Position numbers and translations under genes: made by a program. Positions 17,376 to 25,499 of a stretch of 64,000 nt of DNA are shown here, one piece after another. The notes beneath the pieces are model-generated. The model searched no databases. It saw only the letters and a program-made list of their open reading frames with translations, and was not told the DNA's origin. The stretch lies in NCBI GenBank assembly GCA_020735665.1, contig CP085928.1, positions 820,001 to 884,000 on the forward strand. Direction: 5' to 3'. Source of the stretch: Lachnospiraceae bacterium GAM79 (lineage in GTDB: Bacteria > Bacillota > Clostridia > Lachnospirales > Lachnospiraceae). Position 1 is the first letter of the stretch, and every line of letters begins with the position of its first letter.

Positions 17376-18725
17376 ATGAGTACATTTGAACATGATCTTA
17401 CAAAAGGAAATATCTGGAAGCAGCTTGTATGGTTTGCTGTGCCGTTTTTTATCAGTAATTTGATCCAGTCCTTATACAGCCTGATCGATCTGATCATATT
17501 AGGACATTTTGGCGGAACAAATTCCATATCGGCAGCTAATATCGGAGGCCAGGTGCTTGTGATCCTGACAAATCTTGCCGCGGGACTGTCAGGCGGAGGA
17601 ACTGTGATGCTTGGAAATTATCTTGGATCAAAACGTAAGGATAAGATTAATGGAGCGATCAGTACATTATTCATAACATTGACAGTTATGGCAGCAGTAT
17701 TTATGGTACTGTTATTTATGTTAAAACAGCCATTACTTCGATTACTTGATACACCTGAAGAGGCATTTTCACAGGCAGAACAGTATTTGTTTATTTGCAC
17801 TTTGGGCCTATTATTTATTTATGGTTATAATGCATTAAGTGCAATTATGCGTGGACTTGGTGACAGCCGGACACCGATGATCTTTGTTATGATTGCATGT
17901 GTGATCAACATTATTTTGGATCTGGTGCTGGTTGCCGGATGTCATTTAGGAGCCGGTGGTGCTGCTGTTGCAACTGTATTTGCACAGGGCTGTTCGATGT
18001 TATTTTGTATAATATATTTAAAACATCATGATTTTATGTTTGATTTCAAACCATCTTCTTTTCATTTTATAAAAGAGGAATTCCACACTCTGCTTCGTAC
18101 CGGATTGCCGCTTAGTATTCAAATGGTTGGTACAAATTTTTCGTTTTTGATCTTGACTACATTCATTAACAGGGCGGGTGGTGTAGCAGCATCGGCTGCA
18201 GCAGGAATAGTAAATAACTTTAATGGATTTGCAATTCTTCCGGAAGCAGCGATCAGCTCGGCTGCATCAGCCATGATCGCACAGAATATGGGCAAGAAAG
18301 ATGTGAAACGATCATCAAAGACTATGCACTGTTGTCTGGTTCTCTGTATTGGTGTGTCTTTGGTCGTGTTTACGTTGATGCATATATTCCCGGAGCAGAT
18401 ATTTCATCTGTTTGGCGTAAAAGAAGATGTCCTAGTCTATGGTATGCCGTATATCTTTGCTTTTTCGTTTGAATATGTGGGACTTCCATTTATCATGTCA
18501 TTTAATACGGTTTCAACCGCAACTGGAAATGGATGGATTACGCTGGTTACAAATATGATATCTGCATTTATCGTTCGTATTCCGTTAGCATATGTTCTGG
18601 CATTTCTTTGTGAACTTGGTGTAAGAGGAATTGCGATATCTATACCGATCGCGACAGCCGTTGGAGCTATAATATCATTTTTATTTTACAAAGCCGGAAT
18701 TTGGAAAAAACACATTCTGTTATAA
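17376..18725 (+). CDS. MATE-family multidrug/Na+ antiporter
   Basis: The 449-residue integral membrane protein has about twelve hydrophobic segments. The family pattern is readable: LVWFAVPFFISNLIQSLYSL with a downstream ILGHFGG at the N-terminus, GLGDSRTPM mid-protein, and the second-half repeat TGLPLSIQMVG with SAAASAMIAQNMG-like helices. The frame is open from GTG 17364, but ATG 17376 is preferred because AGAGGTG then sits at correct distance. It lies 65 bases after the acetyltransferase gene. Confidence 0.93.
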   Translation: MSTFEHDLTKGNIWKQLVWFAVPFFISNLIQSLYSLIDLIILGHFGGTNSISAANIGGQVLVILTNLAAGLSGGGTVMLGNYLGSKRKDKINGAISTLFITLTVMAAVFMVLLFMLKQPLLRLLDTPEEAFSQAEQYLFICTLGLLFIYGYNALSAIMRGLGDSRTPMIFVMIACVINIILDLVLVAGCHLGAGGAAVATVFAQGCSMLFCIIYLKHHDFMFDFKPSSFHFIKEEFHTLLRTGLPLSIQMVGTNFSFLILTTFINRAGGVAASAAAGIVNNFNGFAILPEAAISSAASAMIAQNMGKKDVKRSSKTMHCCLVLCIGVSLVVFTLMHIFPEQIFHLFGVKEDVLVYGMPYIFAFSFEYVGLPFIMSFNTVSTATGNGWITLVTNMISAFIVRIPLAYVLAFLCELGVRGIAISIPIATAVGAIISFLFYKAGIWKKHILL

Positions 18726-18853
18726 AAGGATTTATACGCCATATCTGAAAAATTGAGTATAATATTTCTATCCGGGCAGTACAGATATAGAATGTACCTA
18801 TTCCCGGCATAGAACGAAGGTTGTAGTATGTCAGTTTGAATATGGAGCGGAAA

Positions 18854-19709
18854 ATGGCATTTTCAGAAAATACAAAAACAGAAATTCAGATACGAGAAAT
18901 TAAGGCAAAGACAATACTGCTGTTTTTTATTGTGATCACGATAACAGTAGGGGTTGTTTCATTTATAATAACAAGAAAATCTTGAAACGAGATGCAGAAT
19001 AAGGTTGTTAACCTGGTTGCACAAGGAAATAGGCAGCAGATTAATAATGTGAATAGCTATCTTGGAAAGATAGAAGATACGGCGGCATTGTTATTCTCTG
19101 ATGAGCTATATTATGAGTTCGATTCAACGGCGCCGGCTCTCGATACATTTGAAAAGCTTCAGACCGAGAAGACGATCAAGAACCGACTGGATGATTTGGG
19201 TATTCTGGAGAATTTCTCTGACTTTGGAATCGTGTATGCAGATGATTCTACGATTGGCTGGATATCGAATACAACGATACAGTTATTTCCAAATGGAGGA
19301 TTATTCGCTTATCTTGATAATAATATCAATAATTCAAAAACAGGATCCGGGTGTTTTTTGACTATAGTAAATGTTATGACCGGCTTTATTATCTGAAACG
19401 GTTAAATAAAAATGCAATCCTGATCGCAGAATTTTACAGCAGGGAACTCAGTGATGCCCTTACCGCATCTGACGATATGAGTGAGCTGCAGCCAGAAATG
19501 TTCTGGATGAAGAAGGTAAGCTTGTTGGTTATGAGAAGCTTGCTGATGATAAGAGAGAACAGAATACAGATCGGTTGGAAATTTTGCCGCCGATATTTGA
19601 GAAGGAAAATATCTACGATTCCTTTAAAACGAATGCTGACTATTATCTGTATGGTAAAAAGTCCAAAGAAGAAGTTGTGGATGCAATCGTAGAGTCCTTT
19701 TATAAATAA
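18854..19709 (+). pseudogene. Degraded membrane sensor (cache-like extracellular domain)
   Basis: The frame opens at ATG 18854 with one membrane segment (KTILLFFIVITITVGVVSFI) and hits TGA at 18983. It resumes as MQNKVVNLVAQGNRQQINNV, typical of the extracellular part of histidine kinases, chemoreceptors or diguanylate cyclases. Frameshifts follow near 19350 (to FDYSKCYDRLYYLKRLNK) and near 19500 (to DEEGKLVGYEKLADDK). The last frame ends at 19709 with AIVESFYK. No kinase, GGDEF or signalling domain remains, so the output class is unknown. Confidence 0.65.
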
Positions 19710-19728
19710 GTGTCAGATGATTCCTATC

Positions 19729-19757
19729 TTGTATCTCATCCTACAAAATGATAGAAT
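19729..19757 (+). promoter_or_regulatory. Promoter of hisC
   Basis: TTGTAT (19729-19734) and TAGAAT (19752-19757) are 17 bases apart, 55 bases before the hisC start. Confidence 0.5.
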
Positions 19758-19812
19758 AGACAACTGAAAACGATAACCTGCTGATTAGCAGAGATAACAT
19801 GGAGGATAAATC

Positions 19813-20874
19813 ATGGCATCATGGAGAGATAATATTCGTCAGGTTGAGCCATATGTACCTGGTGAGCAGCCAAAGAATACAAATGTGATCAAATTAAATA
19901 CAAATGAGAATCCGTATGGACCGTCTCCAAGAGTAAAAGCGGTTCAGGATAATGAGGATCTGTTACGGTTATATCCGGATCCGACGGCAAGCGTACTGGT
20001 GGACGCACTGGCGGAGTATCATGGTGTGGATGCATCACAGGTATTTGTAGGTGTAGGTTCCGATGATGTACTTGCAATGTCATTTTTGACCTTCTTTAAT
20101 TCGGATAAACCGATTCTGTTTCCGGATATCACATATTCTTTTTATGATGTATGGGCAGAACTGTTCCGGATTCCATATAAGCAGATGCCACTTGATGAGA
20201 ACTTCCGTCTGAAGATAGATGATTATAAGGGCGAAAACGGTGGAATCGTATTCCCGAATCCAAACGCACCGACCGGTATCTACGAATCGTTGGATCATGT
20301 AGAGGAGATCATAAAGAACAATCCGGACGTGATCGTGATCGTAGATGAGGCATATATTGATTTTGGAGGAGAAACAGCACTTCCGCTGATCGACAAATAC
20401 GACAATCTTGTGGTAGTCAGAACCTTTTCAAAATCACGTTCCATGGCGGGACTTCGAATCGGTTATGCGATCAGCAACTCTGAACTGATCAAAGCCTTAA
20501 ATGATGTGAAATACTCCTATAATTCATATACGATGAACCGCCCGTCTCTGGTGCTCGGTGTAGAATCCATTCATGATGATGCATATTTCAGGGAGAAGGT
20601 TGGACAGATCATTGCAACCAGAGAAAGATTTGTGAAAGAGATCGCAGAGCTTGGATTTACCTGTCTGCCATCATCTGCAAACTTTGTATTTGCAACACAT
20701 GAGAGTATTCCTGCAAAGGAGATTTTTGCTGCGGCAAAAGAGAATAATATCTATGTGCGTTATTTTGATAAGCCAAGGATTGACAATTATCTGAGAATCT
20801 CGATTGGAACTGACGCAGAGATGGACGCATTTGTTGCATTCTTAAAGGGATATGTAGAGACAAAGCAGAATTAA
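19813..20874 (+). CDS. hisC: Histidinol-phosphate aminotransferase
   Basis: HisC is a PLP-dependent class I/II aminotransferase that converts imidazole acetol phosphate and glutamate to histidinol phosphate. The 353-residue protein begins with the family's IKLNTNENPYGPSP (about residue 27) and has GSDDVLAMSF, NPNAPTG, DEAYIDFGG and the PLP lysine in TFSKSRSMAGLRIGY (about residue 205). GGAGG precedes the ATG. It is separate from other his genes, so it may also serve aromatic amino acid transamination, as in some Firmicutes. Confidence 0.93.
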   Translation: MASWRDNIRQVEPYVPGEQPKNTNVIKLNTNENPYGPSPRVKAVQDNEDLLRLYPDPTASVLVDALAEYHGVDASQVFVGVGSDDVLAMSFLTFFNSDKPILFPDITYSFYDVWAELFRIPYKQMPLDENFRLKIDDYKGENGGIVFPNPNAPTGIYESLDHVEEIIKNNPDVIVIVDEAYIDFGGETALPLIDKYDNLVVVRTFSKSRSMAGLRIGYAISNSELIKALNDVKYSYNSYTMNRPSLVLGVESIHDDAYFREKVGQIIATRERFVKEIAELGFTCLPSSANFVFATHESIPAKEIFAAAKENNIYVRYFDKPRIDNYLRISIGTDAEMDAFVAFLKGYVETKQN

Positions 20875-20921
20875 AATTTACAATGACTGAAAATTAAAAG
20901 CAATTATAGTATAAAGCTAAT

Positions 20922-20996
20922 AAATAAGCCAAAAGAAAGATTTGTTTTTCATAAAAATATCAGAAAACAGATTTGATTTTGGCTTATTTTTTTTCG
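20922..20996 (+). terminator. Terminator after hisC
   Basis: A 13-bp stem (aaataagccaaaa with ttttggcttattt) closes a 42-base A+T-rich loop and is followed by an unbroken T-run. Confidence 0.7.
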
Positions 20997-21068
20997 CGCA
21001 GTTATGCACGTTGCGTATATGTATGTGTTAATATAGCACAAATGACTCAAAATAGCACACGCAAAATG

Positions 21069-21097
21069 TTGACTTTAATCTAATCTCTTTTTATTAT
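21069..21097 (+). promoter_or_regulatory. Promoter of the DUF5688 gene
   Basis: TTGACT (21069-21074) and TATTAT (21092-21097) are 17 bases apart, 84 bases before the start. Confidence 0.6.
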
Positions 21098-21180
21098 GGG
21101 AGTCAGAAATATTTCAGACAAAAATCCGGATTTTATCAATTTTCGAAACGTTTCAATATAAGTTACGAAGGAGAGATAAA

Positions 21181-22113
21181 ATGAATTTTGAGGAATTTAC
21201 AGAAACTATAAAAACAGGGTTGGTTCAGGTATTTGAGATGAATGATATGGACATAACCGTGAATAAAATAGTAAAGAATAATGGAATTATGCTGACGGGA
21301 ATTAATATAAGACAGGCACATACGATGGTGGCACCTACGATTTATATCAATGATTTTTACAGAGAAGATGTGGATAAAAAGGAGATTGACAACATTGTAC
21401 TGAAGATCAAACGAATCTATCAGGGAAGATGCAAGGAGAATCCGGTCGGGGAAGAGGTGAAAAATTATTTGGATTTTGACTGGGTAAGTGAGAGAATCTT
21501 TTATACCTTGATAAACCATTCTATGAATGAAGAAATGCTGCAGAATGTCCCATATCTGCCATTCTATGATCTGGCGATTGTATTCCGTTGTGTTTTCCAT
21601 ATCGGTCAAAATGGGATTGCGTCATCGGTAGTATCCGAGGATGATATGAAACGATGGGGGGTAGATACGAAATTGTTGTATCAGTTGGCAGCAAAGAATA
21701 CGCCACGACTTTTCCCTCCTGTAATGGATAAGATTACTCGTTATCTGAAGGTTCATGCAAACGTGCCGGATTCCTTATTAGAAGATTTCCCGCAGGACGA
21801 TGATAAACTCTATGTGCTGTCTAATTCGTTTGGGATCAACGGAGCAGCGGCGCTTTTATATGAAGGTCTGCTTGCGGATTGTGCAGATCTGGTTGGGGAG
21901 GATATATATGTATTGCCATCCAGTATTCATGAAACGATATTTGCAGGGGTGTCTATAGTAGATGATCCTGAGTTGCTGACCGAGATTGTTCAGGAGGCAA
22001 ACGACAAAGTGATCAGCCAGTCGGATATATTATCCTATAATGCATATCGGTACAGTAGAAAGGCGAAAAGGCTAATGATGATCCGGTCGGAACAGGAAAC
22101 AGTTCCGGTATAG
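21181..22113 (+). CDS. DUF5688 family protein
   Basis: The 310-residue soluble protein resembles the DUF5688 family, common in Lachnospiraceae and without assigned function. Readable family features are GIMLTGINIRQ near residue 35, APTIYINDFYRE, the central LPFYDLAIVFRC, and the C-terminal NSFGINGAAALLYEGLL with a following DIYVLPSSIHE. No signal peptide or membrane segment is seen. It has its own promoter and a strong AAGGAGAG site, and stands between hisC and a TetR gene. Confidence 0.75.
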   Translation: MNFEEFTETIKTGLVQVFEMNDMDITVNKIVKNNGIMLTGINIRQAHTMVAPTIYINDFYREDVDKKEIDNIVLKIKRIYQGRCKENPVGEEVKNYLDFDWVSERIFYTLINHSMNEEMLQNVPYLPFYDLAIVFRCVFHIGQNGIASSVVSEDDMKRWGVDTKLLYQLAAKNTPRLFPPVMDKITRYLKVHANVPDSLLEDFPQDDDKLYVLSNSFGINGAAALLYEGLLADCADLVGEDIYVLPSSIHETIFAGVSIVDDPELLTEIVQEANDKVISQSDILSYNAYRYSRKAKRLMMIRSEQETVPV

Positions 22114-22186
22114 ATCTCAAAGTATAAAGGTACATTGAAAAATAAATAACAAAAGAACTAACAGCACGGACGGATGATTCTCTGTA

Positions 22187-22215
22187 TTGACAAAAGAAAG
22201 AGCATGACATAGAAT
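22187..22215 (+). promoter_or_regulatory. Promoter of the TetR gene at 22262
   Basis: TTGACA (22187-22192) and TAGAAT (22210-22215) are separated by exactly 17 bases. Confidence 0.7.
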
Positions 22216-22261
22216 TAAAAGGTGTATTGGGTGTAAATTTATGTGTTGAGAGGAGAACGGT

Positions 22262-22849
22262 GTGGCTGAAAATTATGTATCAAGGAGAGATAAAATTGTT
22301 GCATCGGCAGTCGAATTGATCGGCGATCTAGGGTTGAACGCTCTGACAACGAAAAATCTGGCTCGTAAAGAAAATATATCCGAAACCCTAATTTATAAGT
22401 ATTTCGGGGGCATAGATGAAGTACTTACAGAAGTAGTTCTGCAGTATGCTGTATTTGATAAAAATATTCAGATGACGGTAGTAAAGCAGAGTGGCTCAAA
22501 TATGGATAAGTTAAGGTTTTATGCAGATACATATGCTACATACTATGATAATTATATCGGTATGGGAGCAATCATGTTGCATTATGAGGAATTATTACAT
22601 TTAAGTGAGACACGGGAGATTATCTCAGAATGTATACTGAAAAGAAACGAATTTGTCTGTAAGCTTTTTGAAGATGCTATAGCAGAGAGAGAGATTCGGG
22701 CTGTATTTACCCCGAGAGAACTGACATTGATGTTTAATGGTATATTTACTGAAGGCTTACTGGAGCGAAGAACAAAGTATTCGAAGAAGACATTTCGTGT
22801 GGAAGTGAAGGAAATGTTGAACCAGATTGAAAAGATGCTGAAATTCTAG
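22262..22849 (+). CDS. TetR/AcrR-family transcriptional regulator
   Basis: The 195-residue regulator has an N-terminal helix-turn-helix (RRDKIVASAVELIGDLGLNA, then ETLIYKYFGGIDEVL) and a C-terminal domain close to the group ending RRTKYSKKTFRVEVKEML. The start is GTG 22262 after AGGAGA. The next gene, a lone receiver protein, starts 18 bases downstream, so the two are probably co-transcribed. Targets are not evident. Confidence 0.88.
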   Translation: MAENYVSRRDKIVASAVELIGDLGLNALTTKNLARKENISETLIYKYFGGIDEVLTEVVLQYAVFDKNIQMTVVKQSGSNMDKLRFYADTYATYYDNYIGMGAIMLHYEELLHLSETREIISECILKRNEFVCKLFEDAIAEREIRAVFTPRELTLMFNGIFTEGLLERRTKYSKKTFRVEVKEMLNQIEKMLKF

Positions 22850-22867
22850 TATAGGAGGAAGTTTGTC

Positions 22868-23260
22868 ATGAGAATTTTAATTGCTGAGGACGATGTTGCA
22901 AATGCAAAGTTTTTATCAAAATATTTAAGCAAATTCGGAGAGGTTGTTATTACACCGGATGGAATTGCAGCTGTGGATGAGTTTGTAAAACACCTGGAAA
23001 AAGGCGAAAACTTCGAACTTGTATGTCTGGATATTATGATGCCAAAGATTGATGGTTATAAAGTACTTGCATCGATTCGAAATGCTGAGAGAAAGCACGG
23101 GGTATCCAGAATGCTACGTTCCAAGGTAATAATGACCAGTGCTTTGGATGAAACAAGTTTTGACAGCAATCAGGCAAGTGATGATTATGATGAATACATC
23201 TGTAAGCCGATTGATATTATGAAGTTGAATGATATTCTTAAGAAATTGGATGTAATTTAG
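22868..23260 (+). CDS. Single-domain response regulator (CheY-like receiver)
   Basis: The 130-residue protein is a receiver domain only: acidic pair in LIAEDDVANAKF (residues 4-9), phospho-acceptor Asp in VCLDIMMPKIDGYK (about residue 57), conserved Thr/Ser in IMTSALDE, and Lys in YICKPIDIMKL. No output domain follows. It ends 9 bases before rarA and shares its transcript with the TetR gene upstream. A partner kinase is not in the window. Confidence 0.93.
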   Translation: MRILIAEDDVANAKFLSKYLSKFGEVVITPDGIAAVDEFVKHLEKGENFELVCLDIMMPKIDGYKVLASIRNAERKHGVSRMLRSKVIMTSALDETSFDSNQASDDYDEYICKPIDIMKLNDILKKLDVI

Positions 23261-23269
23261 GACAGATAG

Positions 23270-24586
23270 ATGGATTTGTTTGATTATATGAGAGAGAATC
23301 AGAAGGATGATGATTCTCCACTGGCAAAGAGAATGCGCCCGGAAAATCTGGACGAAGTAATTGGACAGGAACATATCATAGGTAAGAATAAATTGTTATA
23401 TCGTGCGATCAAGGCGGATAAGTTGGGCTCATTGATCTTTTATGGACCTCCGGGGACAGGAAAGACAACACTTGCTATGGTGATCGCGCATACGACAAAA
23501 GCGGATTTCAAACAGATCAATGCGACAACTTCCGGTAAAAAGGATATGGAGCAGATCATCGAGGAAGCAAAGAATACGAAAGCTATGTATGGCAGGCGTA
23601 CGATTCTGTTTATCGATGAGATTCACAGGTTTAATAAATCGCAGCAGGATTATCTGTTGCCGTTTGTTGAAGATGGAACGATCATATTGATCGGTGCCAC
23701 GACGGAGAATCCATATTTTGAAGTGAATGGAGCTTTGATTTCGAGGTCGAATATATTCGAGCTAAAGCCGTTATCAAAAGAGAACATTAAAGACATTATC
23801 TTAAAGGCTGTTTATGACCAGAAGGGCATGGGAGCCTTTAATGTATGTATAGATGATGATGCGGTAGAGTTCTTAAGTGATATGTCGGAGGGAGACGCCA
23901 GAAGTGCATTAAATGCAGTGGAACTTGGCGTGCTTTCTTCAGAGCCGGCAGCGGACGGCAGGATTCATATAACTCTGGCAGTAGCAGAGGAATGTATTCA
24001 GCGGCGGGCACTTCGGTATGATAAAGACGGAGATAATCATTATGACATTATATCAGCATTTATAAAAAGCATGCGTGGATCAGATCCGGATGCAGCTGTT
24101 TTCTATCTGGCTAAGATGCTTTACGGTGGTGAGAGTATCACGTTTATTGCCAGGAGAATTATGATTTGTGCCTGTGAGGATGTTGGAAATGCAGATCCGA
24201 ATGCAATCTGTGTTGCAACGGCATGTGCGCAGGCAGTGGAACGGGTTGGTATGCCGGAGGCACAGATCATACTGGCACATGCAGCTATATATGTGGCGTG
24301 TGCTCCAAAGAGCAATGCTATTGTGAATGCGATCTTTTCTGCGAAGGATGTCGTAGAACATGAACAGTCGGGGCAGGTTCCGGTCTATCTTCGAGATGCA
24401 CATTATGGCGGAGCGAAGAAGCTTGGACATACAGGTTATAAATATGCACATGATTATCCCAATCATTATGTAAAACAGCAGTATCTGCCGGATGAGATTG
24501 CGGACAGGCAGTTTTATGAGCCGTCGGATAACGGATATGAGCAGAATATAAAACAATATTTTAAGAAGATAAAGGAAGGACTTTAA
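23270..24586 (+). CDS. rarA: Replication-associated recombination protein A (AAA+ ATPase)
   Basis: RarA/MgsA acts at stalled replication forks. The 438-residue protein has PLAKRMRPENLDEVIGQEHI at the N-terminus, Walker A GPPGTGKTT (about residues 62-70), Walker B LFIDEIHRFNKSQQD, sensor 1 GATTENPYF, SEGDARSALNAVE, and the C-terminal tetramerisation segment with FYLAKMLYGGE and ARRIMICACEDVG. The stop overlaps the next start (TAATG). Confidence 0.96.
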   Translation: MDLFDYMRENQKDDDSPLAKRMRPENLDEVIGQEHIIGKNKLLYRAIKADKLGSLIFYGPPGTGKTTLAMVIAHTTKADFKQINATTSGKKDMEQIIEEAKNTKAMYGRRTILFIDEIHRFNKSQQDYLLPFVEDGTIILIGATTENPYFEVNGALISRSNIFELKPLSKENIKDIILKAVYDQKGMGAFNVCIDDDAVEFLSDMSEGDARSALNAVELGVLSSEPAADGRIHITLAVAEECIQRRALRYDKDGDNHYDIISAFIKSMRGSDPDAAVFYLAKMLYGGESITFIARRIMICACEDVGNADPNAICVATACAQAVERVGMPEAQIILAHAAIYVACAPKSNAIVNAIFSAKDVVEHEQSGQVPVYLRDAHYGGAKKLGHTGYKYAHDYPNHYVKQQYLPDEIADRQFYEPSDNGYEQNIKQYFKKIKEGL

Positions 24587-24834
24587 TGGAGATAATAAAG
24601 CGGATAGCAGCTTTTCTTATGATCCTAGTGATCTTAGGACTGGTTGTTTGGGCGTTTATCCTTGGGATAACAGGAAGTGAATATTTTTCGGCAGCATTGT
24701 TTCTGTGTATTCTGGTACCGGTACTATTTTATGGAATCAGTCTGGTCACAAGGCTGCTTACAGCAAAAGGAAAAGAACTTGCGAATCAGACCGGGTCAGA
24801 CGTCGAAACAAAAAAGAATAATGTTGAAAAATAA
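24586..24834 (+). CDS. Small two-span membrane protein, unknown function
   Basis: The 82-residue product has two hydrophobic segments (about residues 7-28 and 34-56) and a charged C-terminal tail ending ETKKNNVEK. It is translationally coupled to rarA by a one-base TAATG overlap. I do not recognise a functional family. Confidence 0.75.
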   Translation: MEIIKRIAAFLMILVILGLVVWAFILGITGSEYFSAALFLCILVPVLFYGISLVTRLLTAKGKELANQTGSDVETKKNNVEK

Positions 24835-24852
24835 GGTATAATCTGATATACT
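24824..24852 (+). promoter_or_regulatory. Promoter of the SEC-C gene
   Basis: TTGAAA (24824-24829) and TATACT (24847-24852) are 17 bases apart. The -35 overlaps the end of the upstream coding region. Confidence 0.6.
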
Positions 24853-24888
24853 CTATAAAGTTTTAAAAATTGAAACGAGGTATGTAAC

Positions 24889-25392
24889 ATGAGTTTATTA
24901 TCACAGTGGCGCGAATATGCGTATGGTTTTGATGACAGAACACCGGAAGGAAAGCAATTCTGGTTTGATTATTTTCAGGCTGAAAAAGGAATCTATGAAA
25001 CAATTCTTGCAACACCAAAGGCAGATCCTGTGAAAGGAACTGTGAAAGAACTTGCAGAGAAGTATAATGTCAGCATTCAGACAATGATCGGTTTCCTGGA
25101 TGGAATTGATGACAGTTTGATCACATCTAACAATCTGGATGATGTAACAGAGGATTCAGAAGTAACACTGGGTATTGATTATGAGAAACTGTATATGAAT
25201 ATGGTTGGGTGTAATGCAGAATGGTTATATACATTACCTGCATGGGATAAGATCTTTACAAAAGAAAAGCGAGACGAGCTTTATAAAAAAGAGAAGACAT
25301 CCAGAACACTTGTAAAACCTCCAAAGGTTGGAAGAAATGATCCATGTCCATGTGGTAGCGGTAAGAAGTATAAGAAGTGCTGCGGTAGATAA
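24889..25392 (+). CDS. SEC-C motif-containing protein
   Basis: The 167-residue protein ends in a zinc-binding SEC-C motif ([18 protein letters not shown]), the same motif that binds SecB or ribosomes at the end of SecA. The N-terminal 130 residues form an acidic, probably helical domain seen with SEC-C tails in clostridia; its function is not known. An own promoter and ACGAGG site precede the start. Confidence 0.88.
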   Translation: MSLLSQWREYAYGFDDRTPEGKQFWFDYFQAEKGIYETILATPKADPVKGTVKELAEKYNVSIQTMIGFLDGIDDSLITSNNLDDVTEDSEVTLGIDYEKLYMNMVGCNAEWLYTLPAWDKIFTKEKRDELYKKEKTSRTLVKPPKVGRNDPCPCGSGKKYKKCCGR

Positions 25393-25437
25393 TCAGTTAC
25401 AGGGTAACTATAGCAGAATTCAATAACAGGGAAAGAC

Positions 25438-25479
25438 AAAGAGAACAGACAGATGGTGGTATCCGTCCTGTTCTCTTTT
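25438..25479 (+). terminator. Terminator after the SEC-C gene, just ahead of the helicase start
   Basis: An 11-bp perfect stem (aaagagaacag / ctgttctcttt) with further inner pairing is followed by a T-rich tail. It ends only 21 bases before the helicase start codon. Confidence 0.8.
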
Positions 25480-25499
25480 CAGTTGAAGGGAAGAAACAA

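Larger units (their letters stand above)
20875..21180. other. Intergenic region between hisC and the DUF5688 gene
   Basis: This stretch contains no gene. It holds the hisC terminator on the left and a promoter for the next gene on the right. The segment 20995-21060 is unexplained. Confidence 0.6.
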
